Shown: positions 45,137-54,017 of the stretch, piece by piece
How the letters are laid out: each line of letters begins with the position of its first letter
Numbering within the stretch: the first letter of the stretch is position 1
NCBI GenBank assembly: GCA_026394195.1
Contig: JAPKYS010000050.1
Span: forward strand, 1 to 57,062
Length of the DNA: 57,062 nt
Direction: 5' to 3'
Source of the DNA: a bacterium
GTDB taxonomy: Bacteria > Electryoneota > B3-LCP
Made by a program: the position numbers and the translations under genes
The notes under the pieces: generated by a model
Told to the model about the DNA's origin: nothing
Database searches by the model: none
What the model saw: the letters and a program-made list of their open reading frames with translations, nothing else

Positions 45137-45276
45137 TTTTTCTACCTGTTGCCTGGTTTGATTGGCTGGGTCTTAGGATACTATCGCTTCAGGAAATTAT
45201 TCATCGATTCACCTGCCGCCTCGAAAAGATTCAAATTCTTTTCCACGGCTTTTTCCAGTTCAGCCTTGCACGATCA

Positions 45277-45819
45277 CTATTTTTCTATTCGATACGAATA
45301 AAATTCCCCTCCGCCTGCAGGTAAATACACAGAAATCCCACCGCGATAAATTTTCTCCTGGTCGCCATTGCAACTTGAGAGCAGGATATAGTCCGATCCT
45401 ATCTCCGTAATGGAATCGTAAATGATGCCATCCTTGACATTGCAGCTTCCCGGAGCAAACAGTGCAGGATCAATTTGCATCGGTTGTTCTTTTCCTGCAT
45501 CAAGATAAGCGCTTTCTTTAAAAAAGGTTAATTCCTGACCTGGATTCTGCCTGATGCGGAGCACTTGTTTTCGCGCCATTCCTTTCTCATGATATCGCAC
45601 CTGCGAAGCGCCACAGTAAACGTTGGCGGAAGTGCTGTCCCCGCTGGCAAAGAGGACGAAATAATGACTATCTGTATAGACGGCATAACTACCGTCGGGC
45701 ATGATCCAGACACCTTGGCGATATTGCGCGAGTTTCCCTTCTTTATCAGTGGGGGGCTCAGCGGTTAATGCAATGGTAGCTGAAAAGAGGATCAGCAATC
45801 CATAAACGTATTTAACCAT
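45277..45819 (-). CDS. Exported protein of unknown function
   Basis: A 180-residue protein with a signal peptide (YVYGLLILFSATIALTAE). The mature part is beta-rich with GVWIMPDGSYAVYTDSHYF and paired Cys residues (for example GSCNVKDG and LSSCNGDQ) that could form disulfides in the periplasm. No family recognised. It precedes no clear operon partner; meaB lies upstream on the same strand's far side with 56 bases between. Confidence 0.62.
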   Translation of the reverse strand: MVKYVYGLLILFSATIALTAEPPTDKEGKLAQYRQGVWIMPDGSYAVYTDSHYFVLFASGDSTSANVYCGASQVRYHEKGMARKQVLRIRQNPGQELTFFKESAYLDAGKEQPMQIDPALFAPGSCNVKDGIIYDSITEIGSDYILLSSCNGDQEKIYRGGISVYLPAGGGEFYSYRIEK

Positions 45820-45875
45820 TCTAAGAACCTCATGAACCTTGTGGATCAGATTTTTTTTAATTAGTCGAGACGACT

Positions 45876-46817
45876 CTATCGACAGTGTGATATGAAATCT
45901 TCAATCAAATCCGAAGCTGTCTGAAATGGATTTGCCTCATTGTGCGCGGCTTCAGTCAGCAGACTCATTCGGCGATCTGTCCAGAATCGTTGCCCCATTT
46001 CTCGTTCTACGATCTGGCGGATGCGTTCGCGGCGGCGCGCCAGCCGTTTCTCCCGTAAAACCCCCGATTCCGCTAACGTGCGCCAGTGGGTTTTCAGCGT
46101 TTGGAGCAACTCGGAAAGCCCCTCACCCTTGCTGGCGACGGTCGAAAGCACCGGCGGATTCCAGATGCTGTCGCGCATTTTCAAATCCAGCGCCGATTTA
46201 ATTTCTTCGGCGGCACGATCGGCGGAAGGGCGATCTGCTTTATTTAATACGAAAATATCTCCGATTTCCATCAGACCGGCTTTCATGGCTTGTATGCCAT
46301 CACCGGATTCCGGCACCAGAACGACGACGGTGCTGTCGGCGGCGCGAGCCACGTCCAATTCGGATTGGCCAACTCCAACCGTCTCCAGGATGACCACGTC
46401 CTTGCCGAAGGCATCGAGGACGTCGGCTGCATCCAGAGCCGCTTCCGCCAACCCTCCCAAGTTACCCCGCGTCGCCATGGATCGGATGAAAACACCGGGA
46501 TCGAGCCCGGCTTTTCCCATGCGCACCCGGTCTCCCAGGAGTGCTCCGCCGCTGAAAGGCGAGGTCGGATCCACAGCAATGATTCCCACCGTGCGTTCTT
46601 CACTGCGACAGAGCATCGCCAGCCCATCTACCAGAGTGCTTTTACCCGCTCCGGGAGGTCCGGTGATACCGATGCGGAAGGCGTGTCCGGTCCTGGAGAA
46701 GATCGGCTTCAACTCGGGAGGAATCAGCCCACCGGCATTTTCCACCAAGGTTATAATACGCGAAAGGGCGCGGACGTCGCCCTGTTCAAAGCGCTGGAGC
46801 CAGAGTTGGTCGGTCAA
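45876..46817 (-). CDS. meaB: MeaB/ArgK-type G-protein chaperone of B12-dependent mutase
   Basis: A 313-residue GTPase that gates cofactor loading and protects methylmalonyl-CoA mutase. Walker A GPPGAGKST is at 53-61; IAVDPTSPFSGGALLGDR, VIRSMATRG-like FIRSMATRGNLGG, ILETVGVGQSE and VLNKAD follow, with a C-terminal dimerisation helix. The start is TTG 46815-46817; a stop lies six codons upstream and no ATG is available. It supports the mutase subunits at 35-38 kb, although separated from them by accessory DNA. Confidence 0.93.
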   Translation of the reverse strand: MTDQLWLQRFEQGDVRALSRIITLVENAGGLIPPELKPIFSRTGHAFRIGITGPPGAGKSTLVDGLAMLCRSEERTVGIIAVDPTSPFSGGALLGDRVRMGKAGLDPGVFIRSMATRGNLGGLAEAALDAADVLDAFGKDVVILETVGVGQSELDVARAADSTVVVLVPESGDGIQAMKAGLMEIGDIFVLNKADRPSADRAAEEIKSALDLKMRDSIWNPPVLSTVASKGEGLSELLQTLKTHWRTLAESGVLREKRLARRRERIRQIVEREMGQRFWTDRRMSLLTEAAHNEANPFQTASDLIEDFISHCR

Positions 46818-46997
46818 AGGGTTCGAGTGAGATTAAAGCAAAAGGATAGCGAGGACTCACTAACCTAATTTATTGTAAACAAATGTTTTAATACTTTGTG
46901 TGAGGCGGATTTTCTCTTCAGCTTCAGAAACTTCCTTTTTTATGGCCATCCCGAATGGTTTTTGACATTCCAGATAGGTACGCTTCGACTAGAAATT

Positions 46998-47675
46998 CTA
47001 TGCAAACTCCCGCTTGAATTTCTCGAAATCGTCGAAAACCAGAGCACTTTCCCGCTTGTGGCAGAAGCCTTCCTTTTCCAGCGTGGCGATCACCCGGCTG
47101 ATGGTTTCGCGGCTGGTTCCGGCAATGTTGGCAAGATCGCGCTGCAATGGCAGTTCCGGGATGAAAACCTGCCCTTCTTTAATGCGGCCAATGTCTTCCG
47201 CCAGGCGGATGAGCGTCGTAGCGACCCTCCCCTTGGCATTGCGCAGACAGAGACTCTTGATCTGGGCGTCCGACTTGCGGATACGATTCGCCAATTCATT
47301 GAGCAGGTAGATGGAGATCTGGGGGTACTTTGCCAACCCGGACAGAAAGTCCTCCCGCTTCATAACCAAGAGTTCGACGTCATCGAGCGCCGTCACCGTC
47401 GCAGACCGGGAGAGCCCGTCGATCACCGAGAGCTCGCCGAAGAATTCCCCTTCGCCCAGGATGGCGAGGATGACTTCGCCGCCTTCCTCGCTGATTCGGG
47501 AAATCTTGACGCGCCCTTTATTGATGATGAACAAATTCAACCCGCTATCGTCTTCGAAGATGATCAGGTTGTTCTTACGATATCGCATGACCGAGAGCTG
47601 CCGATCCAGATCAGCCAAATTCTCGTCGGTTAATTCCTCGAAGAGAGGAACAATTTTTAAGCGGGAATCAGCCAT
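46998..47675 (-). CDS. Crp/Fnr-family transcriptional regulator
   Basis: A 225-residue regulator. The cyclic-nucleotide-type beta-roll spans about 10-120 (GEGEFFGELSVIDGLSRSATV), then the dimer helix, then a winged helix (about 150-225) with RDLANIAGTSRETISRVIATL as the recognition helix. No Fnr-type N-terminal Cys cluster is present, so an Fe-S oxygen sensor is unlikely; the PBC region has GELS and RSATV, close to cAMP-type pockets. ATG 47675 with GGGAGGTGAA is the right start. It follows the small gene at 47677. Confidence 0.9.
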   Translation of the reverse strand: MADSRLKIVPLFEELTDENLADLDRQLSVMRYRKNNLIIFEDDSGLNLFIINKGRVKISRISEEGGEVILAILGEGEFFGELSVIDGLSRSATVTALDDVELLVMKREDFLSGLAKYPQISIYLLNELANRIRKSDAQIKSLCLRNAKGRVATTLIRLAEDIGRIKEGQVFIPELPLQRDLANIAGTSRETISRVIATLEKEGFCHKRESALVFDDFEKFKREFA

Positions 47676-47676
47676 T

Positions 47677-47955
47677 TCACCTCCCAAGTTGCGGCCGTTG
47701 CTCCTTGCCTTTAGCCTCCTCGATCACTTCACGAACGGCGGGGAGTAAAAACACCCCGTCCAGAGGCTGATCGCTTAAAGCGCGGCTTAGGACTTCGATT
47801 TTTCTGGACATGGCAGAGGTGCGGTTGAGGACAATCACATTTTTCTCCGTCAGGCGGCAGATACCGTCCCGAAACGAGCCTCTGTCGGTGCGCACCTCGA
47901 AATTTAATTTACGCGCCAGATCCGTCAAATGATCCAGCAAATCTCCTTCTTTCAA
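47677..47955 (-). CDS. Small hypothetical protein between manC and crp-like genes
   Basis: Ninety-two residues, alpha/beta, no signal. Notable stretch VRTDRGSFRDGICRLTEKNV followed by VLNRTSAMSRKIEVLSRAL. I do not recognise a family. It sits 8 bases after manC and its stop is 1 base before the regulator start, so it is part of a manC-orf-crp operon. Confidence 0.6.
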   Translation of the reverse strand: MKEGDLLDHLTDLARKLNFEVRTDRGSFRDGICRLTEKNVIVLNRTSAMSRKIEVLSRALSDQPLDGVFLLPAVREVIEEAKGKEQRPQLGR

Positions 47956-47963
47956 CGCATCAC

Positions 47964-49028
47964 CTAAAGATATTTCTCCATTTGATGACGCTCCATGTAC
48001 TCCACCACGCGTTTTACTTCCTGAGCTTGATCGCGATGGCAGATCAGCAGAGCATCCGACGTATTAATAATAAGCAAATCGTGAACTCCCACCGTGGCGA
48101 TCAACCGGTCGGTCGAGTCGATCAAACAGTTACGGGTGTCGATTAGAACGTGTCCGTTCAGATTGACGTTGCCCTGTTCGTCCTTGGTTGACAGCCGGTA
48201 GACTTCCGCCCAGTTGCCGACATCCGACCAACTGAAATCCCCTTTGACCACAGCAACGTTTTCGGCTCGCTCCATCACACCGTAATCGATGGAGATGGGT
48301 CTCAGCCCAGAATAGATTTGCTCAAACTGCGTGTGCGCATCGGGACCGCCAAGTTTTTTAATCTCGATCAAGGCCGCATTCAGCTCGGGTAAGGAGGCTT
48401 CGATTTCGTTCAATATTCTTCGAATCGACCAGATGAAAATTCCACTGTTCCAGAGGAAATCACCTGATTCCAGGAAGCGTCGGGCGGTATCCAGGTTGGG
48501 TTTTTCCGCAAAAGTCTTGACGGCGTAGGCGCCGGACGGCTTTTGACCGGCACGATCGAATTGGATATAACCGTATCCAGTCTCGGGCTGAGTGGGGGTG
48601 ATCCCTATGGTGACCAGAGCGTCTTCGGAACGTGCCGTATCAATTGCGGTCTGGAGGCAGGCCAGGAAGCGATCACGATCGGAAATCAGGTGATCCGCCG
48701 GCAAAACAACCATGATGCCGTCCGGGTCTTGCTCGTACAGTTTGAGCGCGGCCAGCCCGATACAGGGAGCCGTATTACGACCCACCGGTTCAACCAGAAT
48801 GCTGTCGGAACTCAATTCCGGAAGCTGCTGCCGGACGTCCTCTGCCAATCCCTTCGTCGTGACGATCAAGAATTGTGCCGGTGGAATCAGAGTGAAAAGC
48901 CGTTGACATGTTTCCTGCAACAGGGTGTTTGAACCAAAAATATTCAGGACCTGCTTGGGTTTCTTCTTGCGCGAACGGGGCCAGAAACGACTGCCCACTC
49001 CTCCAGCCATGATTACAGCGTGGTTCAT
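47964..49028 (-). CDS. manC: Mannose-1-phosphate guanylyltransferase
   Basis: A 354-residue enzyme making GDP-mannose from GTP and mannose-1-phosphate. The N-terminal signature MAGGVGSRFWPRSR, the VEPVGRNTAPCI segment, VVLPADHLI and the FAEKPNLDTA motif are all present. It is the single-domain form without the phosphomannose isomerase cupin. GAGGAA precedes the ATG. It supplies GDP-mannose for the polysaccharide genes that lie upstream on the same strand. Confidence 0.93.
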   Translation of the reverse strand: MNHAVIMAGGVGSRFWPRSRKKKPKQVLNIFGSNTLLQETCQRLFTLIPPAQFLIVTTKGLAEDVRQQLPELSSDSILVEPVGRNTAPCIGLAALKLYEQDPDGIMVVLPADHLISDRDRFLACLQTAIDTARSEDALVTIGITPTQPETGYGYIQFDRAGQKPSGAYAVKTFAEKPNLDTARRFLESGDFLWNSGIFIWSIRRILNEIEASLPELNAALIEIKKLGGPDAHTQFEQIYSGLRPISIDYGVMERAENVAVVKGDFSWSDVGNWAEVYRLSTKDEQGNVNLNGHVLIDTRNCLIDSTDRLIATVGVHDLLIINTSDALLICHRDQAQEVKRVVEYMERHQMEKYL

Positions 49029-49089
49029 TGCACTATGTTCCTCACGGATTGTATGGGTGGCGTTCTCAATCTGATTTATAAATCGGTCG

Positions 49090-50763
49090 TCAGGGTTCCC
49101 CTTCCCAATTCAATATAATTCCTTCGGTTTCCCAGCGCGGCCTGACCCTGACCGTATCCGGAATCAAGGTAAACGATTCAGCGAATGCGTAGGGATCGAA
49201 GCGTCCAGAGGAATAGCGTTGGTTACCATCGTGATCCAGGTACAGCCAGAACTGATATTTACCTTCGGGGAGATCGTCAAATCGGAACTGACCCCCTTTC
49301 AGCAAGGAAACTTCCCTCTGGATCTTGGATTTTCCCAGCCCCTCCGCCACAACGCGCAGCTCACTCTTCCCGTGCGTTACCTCACCGGACAGAGAGCCCA
49401 ATTTCTCGGCATCCAAGGTGGTGAATTCGATAGTCGACAGGCTGTCGACCGAGTGACTACCGAAGATGTCCCGCAGGGAATCCCCACGGATCTGCATGCT
49501 GTAATGAGTATCATTCAGAAGTGGTTCAGCGGGAGTAAAAATCCCCATTCCAGTGCCTTGATACGACCATTTGCCCATTACATCACCGCTGTCAGGGCGG
49601 GATAGATGCGCTACAAGAGGTAGATCAACCAGCGTTATGGCTTCGTTGAATGCCACCGTCACGGTTGCATTTAGAGGAACGTCTCCCTGACCTGCAGCAG
49701 GGTCGCTGTAACTCAATCTTGGACCGATAGTATCTATCAGGTTAGACGAAGCGAACTCGCAGATAGTGGAATCTGCGCGGTTTCCTGCCAAATCGTACAC
49801 ACCATCGATCCTTAAATGATAGACCGTGTCGGGGCGCTGGATTGCAGTCGTCAGCAGGACTGCCGCAGAATCAGCCGGATTCCAGTAGGAACTGATCACC
49901 ACCAGATCCGGGCTCTCAGTTCCTGGATTGCTTATCGTGATGCTGTCCTTTGTAATCGGCTCATTGAAACTCAAACGCACTAATTGGCGGTTCGGCGCCT
50001 CGATGACTCTTAATTTTGGTGGATCCAAGTCGCAGATCCCCAGCTTGATATTGATCGCGCCCGATTGACCGGTATCGGCTTTTGCGTCGCGAGACGCAAA
50101 GCCGATGGGTTCCTTGCTGCTATCCCAGAGACGGTCCCGCCGCAGATCTCCTACGGCGAAGAGCCGATAGTCTCCCACAGGCAGGTAGGAAAGCTCATAA
50201 TTCCCCAACTGGTCCGGCTGTGCGGCGAAGGGAGCTTTATCTTTTCGGGGATCCGGTTCGGGAAATTCGCTCAGAGGATAAGCCCATATCCAGGTGGAAC
50301 TGGCATTATCAATTCCCGCCACCCTGCCGGATATTCTGCCCTGATCAATCGCCTCACCGGTCGAAAAAGCTACCACGTAAGGCGCCGACATCTTGTTGCC
50401 GTACAGATCCGAAACGCCGGAACTGAAAGTGACCATGATGGTTCGGTTTTCGGGCAGTTTCCCATCAAAGCGCACTTCGACTCTTTTCCCCTTCACTTTG
50501 ACGGTATATCCAGCTTCCGGTTCCGGGCTGATGAAGACTTGATTTGCCAACGTCGTCCGGTTGGGATATTCGTTTAATTCTATCCAGGGACGCACATCCA
50601 AGGGCACGCTAACCGACCCCGGTTCAGGATAGCCGGAAATGACTTGCGGTCCCGTGCGGTCTTCCGGTCCACCGGGAGGATAGCCCTGCTTGGCGCAGCC
50701 ATAGAGCAGCAATATGCCTACCGAACAGCGCAGGATCAGCCGGTGGAGATTCCGTTTCAACAA
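49090..50763 (-). CDS. Lipoprotein with bacterial Ig-like (Big_5/SbsA-type) domains
   Basis: A 557-residue predicted lipoprotein: signal, lipobox YGC with Cys about residue 23, then [19 protein letters not shown], a start very common in Bacteroidota-like lipoproteins. At least two Big_5-type domains are visible ([17 protein letters not shown] and [18 protein letters not shown], each ending in a SDLYGN or LRDIFG type loop) plus a carboxypeptidase-regulatory-like segment. The start is one of two adjacent TTG codons overlapping the UXS stop. It probably sits on the cell surface or in the periplasm. Role unknown. Confidence 0.75.
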   Translation of the reverse strand: MLKRNLHRLILRCSVGILLLYGCAKQGYPPGGPEDRTGPQVISGYPEPGSVSVPLDVRPWIELNEYPNRTTLANQVFISPEPEAGYTVKVKGKRVEVRFDGKLPENRTIMVTFSSGVSDLYGNKMSAPYVVAFSTGEAIDQGRISGRVAGIDNASSTWIWAYPLSEFPEPDPRKDKAPFAAQPDQLGNYELSYLPVGDYRLFAVGDLRRDRLWDSSKEPIGFASRDAKADTGQSGAINIKLGICDLDPPKLRVIEAPNRQLVRLSFNEPITKDSITISNPGTESPDLVVISSYWNPADSAAVLLTTAIQRPDTVYHLRIDGVYDLAGNRADSTICEFASSNLIDTIGPRLSYSDPAAGQGDVPLNATVTVAFNEAITLVDLPLVAHLSRPDSGDVMGKWSYQGTGMGIFTPAEPLLNDTHYSMQIRGDSLRDIFGSHSVDSLSTIEFTTLDAEKLGSLSGEVTHGKSELRVVAEGLGKSKIQREVSLLKGGQFRFDDLPEGKYQFWLYLDHDGNQRYSSGRFDPYAFAESFTLIPDTVRVRPRWETEGIILNWEGEP

Positions 50764-51689
50764 GCTAATTTCTTCCGGAAGAAGTCAATGGTTATTTGCA
50801 ATCCCTCATCCAGGGGTACTTTAGGCTGCCAGCCAAGTTTTTGCTGTGCCAAGGCAATGTCCGGGCGGCGTTGGACGGGATCATCAGCCGGTAGCGGTAG
50901 ATTCTCCACTTTTGAAGATGATCCCGTAAGTTTCAGGATAATATGAGCAAACTCCATAATGGTGCGTTCGTTCGGATTACCTAAATTCACCGGACCGATA
51001 AAACCATCGCACTGCATCATGGCGATCAAACCCTGCACCAGATCGTCAACATAGCAGAACGAACGGGTTTGCGAACCGTCGCCGTAGATGGTCAATGGAT
51101 TGCCCCTTAGCGCCTGTACGATGAAATTGGAAACCACCCTGCCGTCGTTTTCAGCCATGCGAGGACCATAGGTGTTGAAGATGCGCACGATGCGCACGTC
51201 CACATGGTTTTGCCGGTGATAATCCATCATCAGGGTTTCGGCGGCGCGCTTGCCTTCATCGTAACAGCTTCGCAAACCGATGGGGTTGACGTTTCCCCAG
51301 TAACTCTCCCGCTGAGGATGTTCCAGAGGGTTGCCATATACTTCAGAAGTCGATGCCTGCAGGATCCGGGCTTTGACTCTTTTAGCCAAGCCCAGCATAT
51401 TCAACGCTCCTAAGACATTGGTCTTGATCGTTTTCACCGGGTTATACTGGTAATGGACTGGGGAAGCCGGACAAGCCAGATTGTAGATTTGATCCACTTC
51501 GACCAGTATCGGTTCGATCAAATCGTGACGCAGCATTTCGAAGTGGTCGTTTCCCAGCAGGTGCCGGATGTTATCCTTGCTGCCGGTATAGAAGTTATCC
51601 AGACAGATGACTTCGTGACCGCGCTCCAAAAGGCGATCGCAGAGGTGACTGCCGATAAACCCGGCTCCGCCGGTGACCAGTATACGCAT
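50757..51689 (-). CDS. UDP-glucuronate decarboxylase (UDP-xylose synthase, SDR)
   Basis: A 310-residue extended SDR. The NAD motif GGAGFIGS is at 7-14; the catalytic Thr/Ser-Tyr-Lys pattern is in ASTSEVYG and [38 protein letters not shown] and [10 protein letters not shown] are diagnostic of UXS. It converts UDP-glucuronate to UDP-xylose with CO2 release, directly downstream of ugd, which makes its substrate. It overlaps the following lipoprotein gene by 7 bases. Confidence 0.92.
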   Translation of the reverse strand: MRILVTGGAGFIGSHLCDRLLERGHEVICLDNFYTGSKDNIRHLLGNDHFEMLRHDLIEPILVEVDQIYNLACPASPVHYQYNPVKTIKTNVLGALNMLGLAKRVKARILQASTSEVYGNPLEHPQRESYWGNVNPIGLRSCYDEGKRAAETLMMDYHRQNHVDVRIVRIFNTYGPRMAENDGRVVSNFIVQALRGNPLTIYGDGSQTRSFCYVDDLVQGLIAMMQCDGFIGPVNLGNPNERTIMEFAHIILKLTGSSSKVENLPLPADDPVQRRPDIALAQQKLGWQPKVPLDEGLQITIDFFRKKLAC

Positions 51690-51707
51690 AGTATTGACCT
51701 GTATCGC

Positions 51708-53039
51708 TTACTTTGTTTCCAGTGTATTGCCGTTATCTTCCTGCCGCCCCAGCGAGAAGTAGCGGAAACCGACCGAAGCCATCTTTTTTGCGTCGTAGAT
51801 ATTTCGACCGTCGAAGATGACCGGGTTACGCATTGAGTTGCGCAGCATATCGAAATTGGGCTCCCTGAATTCATTCCATTCGGTCACGATCAGCAAACCA
51901 TCAACATTCTGAACCGCCTCGTACTCATCTTTGACCAGGGCGATGCGGTCTCCGAAGATTTTACTCGCTTCCTCCATGGCCTGGGGATCGTAAGCCTGAA
52001 TCTTGGCGCCCATATTCAACAGTCCGTTGATGATGACGATGGAAGGAGCTTCGCGCATATCGTCGGTACGGGGTTTGAAGGACAGCCCCCAGATACCAAA
52101 GATTTTGCCGCTGAGGTCGTCGCCGTAGAACTTCTGAACCTTTTCGGTCAGCAGCCGCTTCTGGCGTTCATTGACCATTTCGACCGATTTGAGGATTTCC
52201 AGTTCCATTCCATAGCTTTGAGACGTATGGATCAGAGCCTTGATGTCTTTAGGGAAGCAGGAACCGCCATATCCGCAGCCGGGAAACAGGAATTGATGTC
52301 CGATGCGGCGATCCGATCCGACGCCCTGTCGCACCAGACTCACGTCAGCACCAACTTTTTCGCAGAGACTGGCGATCTCGTTCATAAAGCTGATTTTGGT
52401 GGCCAAGAGCGCATTCGAGGCGTATTTGGTCATTTCAGCAGAACGGACGTCCATCACAATGATGGGGTGTCCGGTGCGCACGAAGGGGCCGTAGAGGTCT
52501 TTCATCAGGGCTTCAGCGCGCGAGTCATCGACTCCGATCACGACGCGGTCGGGCCGCATGAAATCGTCGATGGCGGCGCCTTCCTTCAGGAATTCCGGGT
52601 TGGAAACGACGTCGAAGGGGTGTTTGGTTTCCTTGCGGACGGCGTCCCGAACCTGGTCCGCAGTGCCGACCGGCACGGTGCTTTTATCGACGACAACCTT
52701 GTATCCATTCATCGCCTGACCGATGGCTTTGGCGACGCTCAAAACGTGAGTCAAATCGCTGGAGCCGTCTTCACCCGGCGGCGTGCCCACTGCGATGAAG
52801 TTGATCAGCGATTCTTTGACCGATTTATCCAGTTCGGTCGAAAAGGTGAGCCGCCCCTTGCTGGTATTGCGATCCACCAATTCTTTCAAACCCGGTTCAT
52901 AGATGGGAATGACTCCCTTCTTTAACATTTTAATTTTTCGTTCATCCACATCAACACAGATGACGTCGTTGCCGGTTTCAGCGAAGCAGGTTCCGGCCAC
53001 CAATCCCACATATCCCGTGCCGATAACACAGATTTTCAT
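51708..53039 (-). CDS. ugd: UDP-glucose 6-dehydrogenase
   Basis: A 443-residue NAD-dependent enzyme making UDP-glucuronate. It has GTGYVGLVAGTCFAE at the N-terminus, the catalytic Cys in CGYGGSCFPKD, and a C-terminal NAD-type domain with WGLSFKPRTDDMREAPS. Length is normal. Next gene is UXS, so the pair forms a UDP-glucose to UDP-xylose pathway for a surface glycan. Confidence 0.95.
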   Translation of the reverse strand: MKICVIGTGYVGLVAGTCFAETGNDVICVDVDERKIKMLKKGVIPIYEPGLKELVDRNTSKGRLTFSTELDKSVKESLINFIAVGTPPGEDGSSDLTHVLSVAKAIGQAMNGYKVVVDKSTVPVGTADQVRDAVRKETKHPFDVVSNPEFLKEGAAIDDFMRPDRVVIGVDDSRAEALMKDLYGPFVRTGHPIIVMDVRSAEMTKYASNALLATKISFMNEIASLCEKVGADVSLVRQGVGSDRRIGHQFLFPGCGYGGSCFPKDIKALIHTSQSYGMELEILKSVEMVNERQKRLLTEKVQKFYGDDLSGKIFGIWGLSFKPRTDDMREAPSIVIINGLLNMGAKIQAYDPQAMEEASKIFGDRIALVKDEYEAVQNVDGLLIVTEWNEFREPNFDMLRNSMRNPVIFDGRNIYDAKKMASVGFRYFSLGRQEDNGNTLETK

Positions 53040-53136
53040 GTTTCACCAGGTAGTTTGATTCGAGTTTGTTTTCGTGTGTACTCTGGCGTCAGTTTACTTC
53101 CACCGGTTAGTGGATGAATTCTGACTAAATGCTATG

Positions 53137-53239
53137 GCGTTGCGTCAGGTCTCTGCACCTTACGGCTGTCGACTGCGGGGAGTCGACAGCACTCTGTGCG
53201 TTGCGTCAGGTCTTGCGGCGAAGCCGTGTGACCTGACGC
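53137..53239. repeat. Two perfect hairpins with a direct repeat
   Basis: A 16-base direct repeat GCGTTGCGTCAGGTCT occurs at 53137-53152 and 53198-53213. GCTGTCGACT/AGTCGACAGC (53165-53190) and GCGTCAGGTC/GACCTGACGC (53203-53239) are 10-bp hairpins. The second ends 9 bases after the next minus-strand gene and could end its transcript, though there is no thymine run. Confidence 0.65.
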
Positions 53240-53248
53240 TGGAATTTC

Positions 53249-54010
53249 TTATTTTTTTACTGCCTTCATCTGCTTCGGGGAAAACTTCAAGTGGCTGGGC
53301 AGTTTATCCAACAACAACTCATTGGCGATATGCAAAGAGTCGAAAGTTCCCGCGTCGGTCCACCACCCCTTGAAGATATCGTAAGCCAATTCGCCTCGTT
53401 CGATGTATTTGTTGTTCACGTCGGTGATTTCCATTTCGCCGCGCGCTGAAGGTTTCAGTGATTTGATGATCTGGAAAACTTCGGAATCGTACATGTAGAT
53501 TCCCGTCACAGCCAGATTGCTGCGCGGCTTGGAAGGCTTCTCTTCGATGCCGATCACCTGCTTGCCGCTCAATTCCGCCACTCCGAAACGCTCAGGATCG
53601 CTGACTTCCTTCAGGATAATACGAGCCCCCGATTTTTGTACTGCGAAATTTTTCACATATTCCGTGAGAGGGTCTTCGAAGATGTTGTCTCCCAAAATAA
53701 CCACCATGCGGTCACCCAGCGCAAAATGACGCGCCAGGTCCAGCGCCTGCGCAATGCCGCCTGCTTCATCCTGTACGCGATAGGTGAACTCTGCGCTGAA
53801 TTCCTTTCCCGAACCCAACAGACTGACGACATGCCCCATATGTTCGACGCCCGTCACCACCAGGATCTGGGTGATTCCCGCTTCCAGAAGTTTCAGGATA
53901 GGGTGGTGAATCATGGGCACCTTGCCCACGGGCAACAGGTGTTTATTGGTAACTTTGGTCAGAGGGTAGAGCCGCGAACCCGAGCCCCCGGCCAGGATGA
54001 CGCCTTTCAT
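53249..54010 (-). CDS. RmlA-like sugar-1-phosphate nucleotidyltransferase
   Basis: A 253-residue nucleotidyltransferase starting ILAGGSGSRLYPLT, with VVILGDNIFED, GIEEKPSKPRSNLAVTGIYMYD and GWWTDAGTFDSL. These match glucose-1-phosphate thymidylyltransferase, but it is about 35-40 residues shorter than typical RmlA (C-terminal helices trimmed). dTTP plus glucose-1-phosphate is the likely reaction; the dTDP-rhamnose follow-on genes are not in the window. GAGGAG precedes the ATG. Confidence 0.88.
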   Translation of the reverse strand: MKGVILAGGSGSRLYPLTKVTNKHLLPVGKVPMIHHPILKLLEAGITQILVVTGVEHMGHVVSLLGSGKEFSAEFTYRVQDEAGGIAQALDLARHFALGDRMVVILGDNIFEDPLTEYVKNFAVQKSGARIILKEVSDPERFGVAELSGKQVIGIEEKPSKPRSNLAVTGIYMYDSEVFQIIKSLKPSARGEMEITDVNNKYIERGELAYDIFKGWWTDAGTFDSLHIANELLLDKLPSHLKFSPKQMKAVKK

Positions 54011-54017
54011 GTTCTCC

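Noticed and set aside
45150..45276. Coding-looking stretch on the minus strand (AELEKAVEKNLNLFEAAGE)
   Set aside because: No start codon with a ribosome site and stops directly upstream; at most a tiny remnant.
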